This document shows positions 1-6,836 of a DNA stretch of 13,962 nucleotides, in pieces. Positions within the stretch are counted from its first letter, which is position 1, and each line of letters starts with the position of its first letter. The DNA is from Cymbomonas tetramitiformis (lineage: Eukaryota; Chlorophyta; Pyramimonadophyceae; Pyramimonadales; Pyramimonadaceae), in NCBI GenBank assembly GCA_001247695.2, contig LGRX02025908.1, positions 1 to 13,962 on the forward strand, written 5' to 3'. Position numbers and translations under genes: made by a program. The notes under the pieces are model-generated. The model was not told where the DNA came from. It saw only the letters and a list, made by a program, of their open reading frames with translations, and did no database searches.

Positions 1-1087
1 GGTGTATCATCATTTACAACTAAATTAAAATCTCGTGGGTATAAAGTTACCGAAAAGCAAGTCAAAGAAGCTATTGAAGCCACCGAGCTTAATCAAACAT
101 TTTCTCAAAAAAAGAAATTAAATAGAAAAGAATTGTTTCCTATTTATGGTAAAGACCCTAATAAAAATTATATTCAAGCTGATTTAGCATTTAAACCAAA
201 TGTTAAAAGACAAAATAAAGGATTTTCTGTAATTTTAACGGCTATTAATGTAAACACAAGAACGGCTTATGCATATGCACTCAAATCAAAAACGGTCAAA
301 GATAAAAATAATAAAAACATTGAAAGTGCTGAAGGAATTATACCGGTTTTAAAAAAATTAATAAAAGATTCAAAAATGAATGTATTGACAACTGATAATG
401 GATCAGAATTTACAAACAAAGCTATGAAAAAGTTATTAAAAGACAATGATATTGAACACTATTTAAATGAGCCTGATGACCATTCAACTATGGGTATGAT
501 TGAAAGATTCAATAAAACATTGAAAATAAAATTAGAAGCGAACTCTGCAAGTAAAGATAGCGTAAATTGGGTTGATTATTTAGACTCTATTGTTAAAAAT
601 TATAATAGCACACAAAATGTTGGAAATATTAATAGGTCCGCGCCTGATAATATGTCATATACAAAAATAATTAGAAATATTTTATTAAAAAGAAATAAAT
701 TGACCGAACTTCTTGAAAAAGTAGGTATAAAACCTGGAGATAAAGTAAGAATTAAAATCAAAACTAAAACATTTGATAAAGAGTCTCAAAAATGGTCTAC
801 AAAAATATGTAAAGTAAAATCAATAAAAGGATTAAGTTATGTTATTGAGGATGGTAATGAGACTTTAGCTAGACGATATAAACCAAGAGAATTATTAGAA
901 GTCAAAGGAAATGCTTCTAACAAAAAGACTAATGAGCCCACGGTAAAAGAATTAGTAGTTGAACAAAATAAAAAAGAAAAAAACTTTAAAAAAAGAAGGA
1001 GTTTCATCTTCCAATAGAATTTCTAAAAGAACACGAAGTCAAAATAAAAATAATAAAGATAATGAAACAGAAATTGATTTACGATAA
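1..1087 (+). CDS. Retrovirus-type (rve) integrase of element 1, 5' partial, tail frame broken
   Basis: This is a DDE integrase of the retroviral/Polinton type, which would join element ends to host DNA in the nucleus. The frame is open from base 1, so the N-terminus lies outside the window. A helical N-terminal part is followed by the catalytic core. The core has the first Asp in IQADLAF (~170-190), the second Asp in LTTDNGSEF (~388-414) and the Glu in MGMIERFN (~496-520), with exactly 35 residues between the second Asp and the Glu. A C-terminal SH3/chromo-like basic region follows (KPGDKVRIKIKTK to YKPRELLEV, ~730-900). The continuous frame stops at 1017, but the tail matching the second copy (SKRTRSQNKNN...EIDLR) runs in the +1 frame to 1087. 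A one-base change in the A-rich run at 970-997 therefore breaks or alters the end. By eye it is about three quarters identical to the integrase at 8657-9813. The domain call is firm; only the tail break is uncertain. Confidence 0.9.
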
Positions 1088-1102
1088 TTTTTTTAAATTA
1101 GA

Positions 1103-1118
1103 TTATATATATATATAA
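1103..1118 (+). promoter_or_regulatory. TATATA promoter of the 65-residue basic protein gene
   Basis: An alternating TA run lies directly before the ATG at 1121, only 35 bases after the integrase tail. The same type of run precedes most genes in both elements, which suggests a shared, probably late, viral promoter. The assignment is by position and recurrence only. Confidence 0.45.
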
Positions 1119-1120
1119 TT

Positions 1121-1318
1121 ATGGTAAGAGCAAATCAAACACAAGCTCAACGAAGACTTAATAATAGAATTTATTGTGGGTACAAGGACCCTGCACCATC
1201 AGGTCGTCCGCTTGGAAATCAAATTCAATGCAAAGCTAGTGGTCAATTAAGACGTTTTGGAAGGATTTTAAGAGCACCTCATCCAGCCGATAGGCAACAA
1301 AATAGACGAAGACGATAA
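1121..1318 (+). CDS. Small basic Cys-containing protein, element 1 copy
   Basis: A 65-residue, very Arg-rich protein of unknown function. It has a basic Gln/Arg-rich N-terminus, a central YCGYKDP segment, then GRPLGN, QCKASGQLRRFGR and a basic tail RQQNRRRR. The two Cys are at residues 19 and 37. The second copy at 11113-11310 is the same length and differs at 10 of 65 positions by my count, so it is better conserved than the integrases. The spacing of CGY, GR-GN and QC-GQ resembles short C-terminal motifs I recall from giant-virus proteins, but I cannot confirm homology. Size and charge would fit a DNA-condensing core or capsid-associated protein, which is inference. It follows the integrase closely and has its own TATA run. 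Confidence 0.8.
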   Translation: MVRANQTQAQRRLNNRIYCGYKDPAPSGRPLGNQIQCKASGQLRRFGRILRAPHPADRQQNRRRR

Positions 1319-1320
1319 TT

Positions 1321-1347
1321 TTATATAATATATATAATATATATAAT
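1321..1347 (+). promoter_or_regulatory. TATATAATAT promoter before the 220-residue gene
   Basis: The whole 29-base gap between the upstream stop and the ATG at 1348 consists of TATATAATAT repeats. It is the clearest example in the window of the AT promoter found upstream of these viral genes. Confidence 0.5.
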
Positions 1348-2010
1348 ATGAGAAAGATTTTGACTGATGATATTGTTAGACAATATTGTTTAAATGAATC
1401 AGGGTTTAAAAATGCTGCATCAAATAAATCAATTTTTAAAGGGTATTCTAATTTAGCATCAAAAAATTATTCAATGACTGCACCTTCTCAGAATTCTGTG
1501 GACTTTTATAATTCAATTTCACAAACTTCATTTATAAATCCATCTGATTTGATTCAAAATTTAAAACGAAATGATGTTAATGTTTTTGTCCCGGAAAATT
1601 ATACGAGAGCGGACAATTTACAAAGGTTTGCAGATTTAAGTGAATCTGATGTAGAAACTCCAATAAGAACTCCTATATCACCTGAATCTGAATTTGAAGA
1701 AGAAGAAGATTTTTTGAATGAATTAGAAACTAATCAGTTAAATTTTAGATTAAACAGTTTACAAAAAGATATACGAATTTCACCATCACCATTAAATACT
1801 CCAGAAAATCAAGGCGAGTCAGGTAGTTCTAGAAGAACCGTTGTCAATCCTGTATTTCAACAAGCTTTATTCAATGCAGCTATGAAAAATCAAGAAGACG
1901 ATGATGATACTAGTGGTGTTGAATATATGGGTGTAGAAGTAAGTCCACTTGCAACAAGTCCGCAAATATTTACAAGAGGACAACGTGCAAGTAGAGCTAA
2001 TCAACCATAA
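1348..2010 (+). CDS. Unrecognised acidic, probably disordered viral protein
   Basis: A 220-residue protein that I do not recognise. The N-terminal half is Ser/Asn-rich and polar, with a helical opening (RKILTDDIVRQYCL). The middle has clustered Ser/Thr-Pro sites (TPIRTPISPES near residue 107, SPSPLNTPE near residue 148) around a strongly acidic stretch (EFEEEEDFLNELE). A second acidic patch, EDDDDTSG, lies near residue 187. The tail is polar and basic. There is no signal peptide or membrane segment. The composition fits a phosphorylated, largely disordered virion or regulatory protein, but that is inference. It lies between two small basic proteins in one plus-strand run, with its own TATA promoter, and has no counterpart in the second element. 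Confidence 0.7.
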   Translation: MRKILTDDIVRQYCLNESGFKNAASNKSIFKGYSNLASKNYSMTAPSQNSVDFYNSISQTSFINPSDLIQNLKRNDVNVFVPENYTRADNLQRFADLSESDVETPIRTPISPESEFEEEEDFLNELETNQLNFRLNSLQKDIRISPSPLNTPENQGESGSSRRTVVNPVFQQALFNAAMKNQEDDDDTSGVEYMGVEVSPLATSPQIFTRGQRASRANQP

Positions 2011-2013
2011 AAA

Positions 2014-2031
2014 ATATATATATTAATATAT
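2014..2031 (+). promoter_or_regulatory. TATATA promoter before the 70-residue basic gene
   Basis: An AT-only run, ATATATATTAATATAT, fills the 23-base gap between the upstream stop and the ATG at 2034. It has the same character and spacing as the other viral promoters here. Confidence 0.45.
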
Positions 2032-2033
2032 AA

Positions 2034-2246
2034 ATGACGCGAGCTGAATGGAATGAAACATTAAAGAAATGTGCAAAAGAATATCATTCTAAAAAAGGTA
2101 CACAGCCTAGAAAAAGATATCCAAAGAAATCTAGCAAAAATAGATCTATGAAACAAAGTCCTCAGCCTCAAGTAGTTTCAAAACCTATTGTAAATCGTCC
2201 AATAAATCAAAGAGGTGCTCGCTTTCCTTTTGGTCTTGTAATATAA
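2034..2246 (+). CDS. Small Lys/Arg-rich basic protein
   Basis: A 70-residue basic protein. It opens with an amphipathic helix (TRAEWNETLKKCAKEYHSKK). A Lys/Arg/Ser-rich middle (RKRYPKKSSKNRS) follows, then a Pro/Gln-rich tail ending in RGARFPFGLVI. The charge suggests DNA binding or packaging, as in the small basic core proteins of other dsDNA viruses, but I recognise no specific family. It is the last gene of a close plus-strand run and is followed directly by the hairpin repeat array. No counterpart is seen in the second element. Confidence 0.6.
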   Translation: MTRAEWNETLKKCAKEYHSKKGTQPRKRYPKKSSKNRSMKQSPQPQVVSKPIVNRPINQRGARFPFGLVI

Positions 2247-2260
2247 ATTTGTGTATTCAT

Positions 2261-2520
2261 AAAAAAGACTCTTTTATTTTCAAAAGACTTTTTTATAATG
2301 AGCGAGTAAATGTTTGTATATACTTTAATAATATATTTTTACTTATTGTAAATTTATTGTACATTTCTTAAAAGACTCTTTTATTTTCAAAAGACTTTTT
2401 TATAATGAGTGAATGTTGGTATATATTTGTATAACATATTTTTACTTATTGCAAATTTATTGTACATTATTCAAAAGACTCTTTTTATTTTTGAAAGACT
2501 TTTTTATAATGAGTGAATGC
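2261..2520. repeat. Three tandem copies of a ~105-bp hairpin-bearing repeat
   Basis: The phrase AAAAGACTCTTTTATTTTC followed by AAAAGACTTTTTTATAATG starts at about 2263, 2370 and 2473, giving periods of 107 and 103 bp. The third copy breaks off near 2520. Each unit begins with an imperfect hairpin: arms AAAAAG and CTTTTT, with an inner CTTTT-ATTTTC-AAAAG. The rest of the unit (TTTTTACTTATTG..AAATTTATTGTACATT) is also conserved between copies 1 and 2. The array fills most of the 394-base gap between the genes at 2246 and 2641. An origin, transcription-end or packaging role is possible but not shown. Confidence 0.85.
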
Positions 2521-2583
2521 ATATTAGAAAATGTTTTTTGTAACTAAAATTTTCCACTTAAAGAGTTAGACTTCATAAGGTAG

Positions 2584-3342
2584 AACAAAGGTACTACTTT
2601 CAATGATCTTCCTCTTGATATTCAAGACAAGATTTACTTTATGAAACATCAACTTGAAATGAAAGAAGTATTTGAAGATCTTATAAGATGTAATAAATGT
2701 ATAGTGTGTAGTAGAAATATAAAGCTAGATTTTAATGAATCCTTGTGCATATTTTGTTGTGAAAATTACAATAATGATTTGATAAAGTATGCAATAGTAT
2801 GTCGTGGTAAAAAGTCTATGTGGGAAACTTTAAGCTTATATGAAGAAAATGATTATATATATGGTCCCGACCTTAATGAAAACCCAAAATGTCTTGGACA
2901 TTCTTCGGAAATGGAAAGAATTTGTACAATACCCTTTAATTCAAATAAAAAATTTCTGATAATGGAATATGAAGCTTTTGTAAATAATAAACATATCGAG
3001 ACTAGTCTTCGCAATTTAAGACATAAAAAAGATTTACAAAATATGATTGCAAAGTACTTTTCCACTCCGGTGCATAAAAGATGCAATATCGTTCATTGTG
3101 AACAAGATACTCAATTTATTGAAAATCAAACTAATAACCCAATAATGATACTTTATAAAAACGATGAACTCTTTATAGATTTTGTAAGTTTTTATCTTGA
3201 TTTAAATCTTGACCTATTTGACGTTGAAGAATTAAGCAATAAACAAATTAAGATATCATATAATGAATATCGTGAACAATTTAGTGATGACGAAGACGAA
3301 AGAGAATCTAGTGAGGATGAAAGTGATAGTGATGAAGATTGA
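2584..3342 (+). CDS. Cys-rich protein with F-box-like leader and acidic tail
   Basis: From the ATG at 2641 this encodes 233 residues. A Cys cluster at residues 17-40 (CxxCxxC, then CxxCC) looks like a small zinc-binding domain. More Cys/His follow in the middle (KCLGHSSE, RCNIVHCEQ). The last ~20 residues are almost all Asp/Glu/Ser. The frame is open upstream to a TAG at 2581-2583. That extension reads FNDLPLDIQDKIYF directly before the Met, which resembles an F-box-like opening common in large DNA virus proteins, yet it has no ATG. The true start may therefore be lost, frameshifted or joined by splicing; the conservative start is 2641. If the F-box reading is right, a role in ubiquitin-ligase recruitment would follow, but that is inference. 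It is the last gene of element 1 before the repeats. Confidence 0.65.
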   Translation, partial: NKGTTFNDLPLDIQDKIYFMKHQLEMKEVFEDLIRCNKCIVCSRNIKLDFNESLCIFCCENYNNDLIKYAIVCRGKKSMWETLSLYEENDYIYGPDLNENPKCLGHSSEMERICTIPFNSNKKFLIMEYEAFVNNKHIETSLRNLRHKKDLQNMIAKYFSTPVHKRCNIVHCEQDTQFIENQTNNPIMILYKNDELFIDFVSFYLDLNLDLFDVEELSNKQIKISYNEYREQFSDDEDERESSEDESDSDED

Positions 3343-3379
3343 AATAACTTAAGAACAATTTATAATATATATATGTAAT

Positions 3380-3450
3380 AATATACATCATTTATATAAT
3401 TTATTTAAGAACTTATTTAAATTTATTTTAGAACTTATTTAAATCTTATT
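3380..3450. repeat. Short AT-rich direct repeats
   Basis: AACTTATTTAAAT followed by TTATTTT occurs as two adjacent near copies at about 3409-3450, after a TATATATATG run near 3365. This is low-complexity intergenic DNA at the end of element 1, with no coding support. Confidence 0.5.
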
Positions 3451-3518
3451 TTGTTACACATTTATTTACGTAATTTATTTATCATTTATTACGTAATTAT
3501 TTATTGTATATTTATTGT

Positions 3519-3640
3519 ATATTTCCTTGTCATTTTACTTGTCATTTTCTTGTCATTTTCTTGTCATTTTACTTGTCATTTTTCTTGTCATTTACTTGTC
3601 ATTTTTCTTGTCATTTTCCCTTGTCATTTCCTTGTATGAC
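3519..3640. repeat. TTGTCATTTT minisatellite
   Basis: About ten tandem copies of an 11-13-base unit, CTTGTCATTTT with small length changes (TTACTTGTCATTT, TTTCTTGTCATTT, CCCTTGTCATTT). An open frame across it is only a product of the repeat and is not a gene. Confidence 0.85.
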
Positions 3641-3741
3641 TTATGACATATATGACATAGGGTTATGACATATGTCATAGGGTTTTCATAGGGTTTTTAT
3701 AGTGATAAAAAAGCGTACCCTATAGTCGGACACTTACTACT
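3641..3741. other. Palindrome cluster at the likely right edge of element 1
   Basis: TATGACATA words are repeated in both directions and include a perfect 16-bp palindrome, TATGACATATGTCATA, at 3664-3679. ATAGGGT (3688-3694) is inverted as ACCCTAT (3717-3723). The AT-rich character ends here. ACTACT at 3736-3741 matches the terminal six bases of the complete element downstream, so the first element may end at 3741. The other end is not in the window to test this. Confidence 0.35.
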
Positions 3742-4055
3742 CAAGTACCGTGACTGACAACTCGAACTGTGCACTGTACAAGTATGGTGACATGACATGA
3801 CGTCTACGGTGACACGCGGTCACCTCTGCCATCGGCTATCGCAATGTCGCATGTCAACGTGCTATCAGATATCGAGCTATCGATGCCGTGTCTCTCACCC
3901 GATCGCGCGACGTTGTCTTTTGTGTCATCACTCGAGTAATGTGTAATCGCCTGGCATCTTCTGGGATAAACTGAAGACTCTCGATTTTCGAACGCCGCGA
4001 TCTGAACGGTCTGAACCTGTCCGCGAACGGTCGGCGATCTGAACCTGCGCGAGTG
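3742..4055. other. GC-richer spacer of probable host DNA, no gene
   Basis: The base composition changes abruptly from AT-rich viral to roughly balanced or GC-rich DNA. Short words recur (GCGATCTGAAC, GGTCTGAACCTG near 3996-4048), but there is no convincing coding frame. It is the left host flank of the complete element. Confidence 0.6.
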
Positions 4056-4061
4056 GCGATT
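4056..4061. repeat. Left target-site duplication GCGATT
   Basis: GCGATT directly precedes the terminal AGTAGT and recurs exactly after the terminal ACTACT at 11641-11646. Six bases is the duplication size typical of Polinton/Maverick integration. Confidence 0.9.
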
Positions 4062-4173
4062 AGTAGTATGATGTAGCGTTTGGCGACAAAGTTTTCCCCC
4101 ACCAACAAAACCCTAGGCCGCGCCTGGGGTTGGGGAAAAATCTTATCGCCAAACCCTACAACATCCTACTACC
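4062..4173. repeat. Foldback palindrome within the left terminal repeat
   Basis: The arm at 4062-4118 (AGTAGTATGATG, TTTGGCGA, TTTTCCCC, CTAGGC) is mirrored by 4122-4173 (GCCTGGGG, GGGGAAAA, TCGCCAAA, CATCCTACTACC) around a CGC centre at 4119-4121. The pairing is imperfect, with small bulges. A single strand of this end could fold into a hairpin of roughly 50 bp. The same structure is at 11529-11640. Confidence 0.75.
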
Positions 4174-4190
4174 ATCTAAACCCTAGACAA

Positions 4191-4281
4191 TTCCGGTGAG
4201 CTTCCGGTGAATTTATCCGGTCCGGTGAGCTTCCGGTGAGCTTCCGGTGAATTTATCCGGTTCGGTGAGAGTTTCCGGTGG
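4191..4281 (+). repeat. CCGGTGA iterons in the left terminal repeat
   Basis: TTCCGGTGAGC and TTCCGGTGAATTTATCCGG alternate, and a ~46-base unit is present twice with a variant third start (TTCGGTGAG, TTTCCGGTGG). This gives about eight CCGGT/TCGGT words in 91 bases. Such iterons often bind a replication or recombination protein; here that is inference. Confidence 0.7.
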
Positions 4282-4350
4282 AATAAATATAAATTAAAAG
4301 CAAAAGTTTTAATTTAAAGATTTTAGTACGTTAAGATATTAGAAAGAGCT

Positions 4351-4704
4351 ATGACAGAAATTAAAGAAATCATCGAGAATTTTAAAATAAAGGCAAATGA
4401 ACATGTCAAAAAGCATGCTTTCCCTTCATTTGAGGAAGTGGATAAGAATATTGTTCAAGTTTTAGAAAAATCTTTTCACAACCGTGAAGCATTAATTGTT
4501 ATGTATTCAGAATTTGGACCGACAACATATTTGTGTATGAAAGCTATTTATGAAAATCTTACAAATGAAGAATATATTGTTGTGTTTGTGCCTTCACTAG
4601 TCTCTAAATACATCATAGTGTTAAGACTGCGACTATCGAGACCTGATAAATTTCTTACGCCCATATCACTAGGCATATTTAAGCGAATCATAAAAGTGAA
4701 ATAA
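4351..4704 (+). CDS. Unrecognised small protein next to the left terminal repeat
   Basis: A 117-residue frame from ATG to TAA that I do not recognise. The first ~75 residues (MTEIKEIIENFKIKANEH to AIYENLTNEEYIVV) look like a real, helical, Glu/Lys-rich protein. The last ~40 residues are encoded opposite the conserved end of the capsid gene and look like read-through of antisense sequence. The original end may thus have been lost at about 4570-4600. It is the first gene inside the left terminal repeat and points inwards, mirroring the plus-strand genes at the right end. Confidence 0.5.
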   Translation: MTEIKEIIENFKIKANEHVKKHAFPSFEEVDKNIVQVLEKSFHNREALIVMYSEFGPTTYLCMKAIYENLTNEEYIVVFVPSLVSKYIIVLRLRLSRPDKFLTPISLGIFKRIIKVK

Positions 4705-5809
4705 TGATTAACCCAATCTTCAAAAGAATTGACTTTGCAACCGCATTTTGTCATATATTGGTCAGCTTTCGCCACACACATCGAATTGAAATATCCTAAT
4801 GCATCGTTTCGGTAATTTGGAATATAAAGATTATTCACATTGAATTGTGCACTTCCTAGTCTTCCAGTTTGAAGTCAAAGTAACTTGGTATATAAGTAGG
4901 ACCGATTTTATTGTCGATTTGCACAAGACCGAGGGATTTGGTTTGATAATCCCCTATACGTTGGACAGCATATATTTCATCAATCGATTGAGAACTTAAA
5001 CTAAATCGTGTAGATTTATTCATACCGTCGTGTGAAGATGTGAAAGAATAGTAATTCTTGAACGGAATTTCAAGAAATCCATCTCTTTTTAATTTTGCGT
5101 CGACTGCCGAATCATATACTCCATTTGAGAAGGTGATAGTTTCAATTGTAAAATAAAGTTTTTGTAAAGTAAATCTTCCACCTGAAATTAAAGCTTGTTG
5201 ACCGTCGTTATTTAAACCATTTCCTAATCCCAAGCTATTTTGAACAGCACCTAAAACTTCCGGACCATGCAAATAAAATCGAAGTTGAATAGGTGGCAAA
5301 AGAGATGTATCTAAATAACTAGGCTCGCTCTCTCCTATAAAGCTTCTAAATTCTTGAATTATAAAAGGTCGAAATATTTTATAATAATCAAGGTCGGTCA
5401 CTTCAATTTCTTGGTTTTGTAAAACTCTTTGATAACTAATTTCTTTATTTAAAGTAGTTTGTAAATTGTCTAAAACCGTAGCGACGGTGCTGTATCCATT
5501 AAAACCACTTTGGATTTGCACACCTCCAGCCGTGCATTCTACCCGAGAGATTAATTTTTCTAAACCATTTGGAAGCATTGTTCTCAAAAAATCAGCACCT
5601 CCCGGAATGGTAATATTGGCATCGTTCGCTCGAGCTTCACAATGCATCGAAAGTGATTTTAAATTTATAATTACGTTTGACGGAAGATTTAGAGTGATTG
5701 TAGAATTATTTGTTGCGGTGTCTTGATTTGTGGTTTCAAGCCTAAAATAATTAGTGCTATACCCTGAAACTTTTTGAAGTGCGTACGCAAGAGTTAATGG
5801 CAAAGACAT
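4548..5809 (-). CDS. Major capsid protein candidate (double-jelly-roll type), reading frame broken
   Basis: The first open part, 317 residues from the ATG at 5809, stops at the TAG at 4856. Capsid-like sequence goes on in the -1 frame from about 4870 to the TAA at 4548, so the intact protein would be around 420 residues. The N-terminal MSLPLTLAYALQKVSGYSTN, the many beta-prone Asn/Thr/Ser-rich strands, and a downstream block (YIPNYRNDALGYFNSMCVAK) look like double-jelly-roll capsid proteins of polinton-like viruses. Support comes from its place directly after the penton candidate on the same strand, the usual order in such viruses. No canonical slippery heptamer is at the break, so an indel or sequence error is more likely than programmed shifting. 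The last ~15 residues overlap the plus-strand gene at 4351. No database search supports the family call. Confidence 0.65.
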
Positions 5810-5814
5810 TCTTT

Positions 5815-5830
5815 TATATATAATATATTA
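5815..5830 (-). promoter_or_regulatory. TATATA promoter of the capsid gene
   Basis: On the minus strand TAATATATTATATATAAAA ends five bases before the capsid ATG at 5809. It fills the 40-base gap after the penton gene stop and matches the AT promoters of element 1. Confidence 0.5.
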
Positions 5831-5849
5831 GTAACATAAATAAAAAATT

Positions 5850-6836
5850 TTAAAATTGTGAAAGTTCTTTGATAATTATTGACATAGAATAACTTATACT
5901 TCCGTCCCGTGCTTCCGTCGGGGAAACTAAAGGTAAGGGTCTATTTTTAGAGTCGGTCAAGACACATTTTAATTCAGTCAATTGTGATCCTGAAATGTCA
6001 ATAGCAAAATTGTCATTTGGATTTAAAAAATCTATAAAGTTTGTAGTCAAGTCATTTGGTAAAAGAATTTTACCAAAAATATCGCTAGCAATTAAAGAAG
6101 TGCTATCACTACTTATAGCGGATAAATTTGTAGACTCGACATTGTTAGTAGGCAAACTTGATATTCGCAAATATAGTGCATCATTTGTTTGCAAATTACA
6201 AGGATAATAACTTTCGAATATGGTGTCCGCTGTTTTTATTTCGAATAAATCAATTAATTGAGAAACATTTGATAAATTGTCAGTTTGTCTATTTACACGC
6301 CCGCCTAAAATTTCGTCGGCGTCGTTATATTTGCTTGGACCTATAACTTTAGTTTGTAGTTCAGCTTGCAAAGGATTGTTTGCATTGAATTCATTTCTAA
6401 CTGAAAAAGAAACAAACTTAATATTCGGAACTGCAATTGATAAAGTAATTTTAAACTTATTTTTATAATCTATAGGGTTACCATTATATTCTACGGTAAC
6501 CGTTCCGGTATATGCAAATTCATTATCTAAAACTGCTTTTATATTTGTACTTAAAACTGTTTCTAATTGAGCTAATTCTGTATAATTTGCAAAAGGAATT
6601 TCTACGGGAAATAATTTATTAGTATCGATTTTTCCTATAAAGAATATTCCATTAAAATTATTAATAGTGTACCATGTTTTAGCAGCCGAAAAGGAATTCA
6701 AGACAACACGTAATTTACTTGTAACTCCATAATTTAATAAAGCTGTTGGTATATTTACATCTATTCTTCGAGAATCACCTGCCGAATTTTCTTCACTATT
6801 TAAATATATAGTTCGTGATGAAATTATATTATTCAT
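5850..6836 (-). CDS. Penton / minor capsid protein candidate
   Basis: A 328-residue protein, beta-rich in composition, with no signal peptide or membrane segment. It opens with MNNIISSRTIYLNSEENS, then has an early strand pair with SKLRVVLNSFSAAKTWYTIN. The end, LTELKCVLTDSKNRPLPLV followed by DGSISYSMSIIIKEL, resembles the closing strands of penton proteins in polinton-like viruses and virophages. It is encoded directly upstream of the capsid candidate on the same strand, the expected neighbour pair, and its start overlaps the preceding small gene by eight bases. It should form the capsid vertices. The call rests on size, strand pattern and context, since jelly-roll pentons carry few invariant residues. 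Confidence 0.6.
   Translation of the reverse strand: MNNIISSRTIYLNSEENSAGDSRRIDVNIPTALLNYGVTSKLRVVLNSFSAAKTWYTINNFNGIFFIGKIDTNKLFPVEIPFANYTELAQLETVLSTNIKAVLDNEFAYTGTVTVEYNGNPIDYKNKFKITLSIAVPNIKFVSFSVRNEFNANNPLQAELQTKVIGPSKYNDADEILGGRVNRQTDNLSNVSQLIDLFEIKTADTIFESYYPCNLQTNDALYLRISSLPTNNVESTNLSAISSDSTSLIASDIFGKILLPNDLTTNFIDFLNPNDNFAIDISGSQLTELKCVLTDSKNRPLPLVSPTEARDGSISYSMSIIIKELSQF

Larger units (their letters stand above)
4062..4294 (+). repeat. Left terminal inverted repeat
   Basis: It matches the reverse complement of 11408-11640 with three differences seen, all transitions (within ACAAAG/ATTTT, TAGGCC/T and CATCT/CAAA). The identity starts exactly at the target duplication and ends at 4294. 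The outer half is a palindrome and the inner half holds CCGGTGA iterons. Confidence 0.92.

Noticed and set aside
2261..2520. CRISPR array
   Set aside because: The units are ~105 bp and conserved over most of their length, without short repeats and unique spacers, in a eukaryotic context.
2853..3086. 77-residue minus-strand frame inside the Cys-rich gene
   Set aside because: It lies fully antisense to a better-supported gene and has no features of its own.
3451..3639. 62-residue plus-strand frame over the TTGTCATTTT array
   Set aside because: The translation is a monotonous hydrophobic repeat (LVIF, CHF) produced by the minisatellite, with no non-repeat protein sequence.
3854..4108. 84-residue minus-strand frame crossing the left end of the element
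   Set aside because: It spans the target duplication and runs into the terminal repeat, so it joins host and element DNA by chance.
4838..4870. Programmed frameshift in the capsid gene
   Set aside because: The shift is -1, but no X XXY YYZ heptamer precedes the TAG; TTCAAAC does not fit, so an indel is preferred.
5466..6468. Several plus-strand frames of 62-86 residues opposite the capsid and penton candidates
   Set aside because: They are shadows of the minus-strand genes, with no promoter and overlapping each other.
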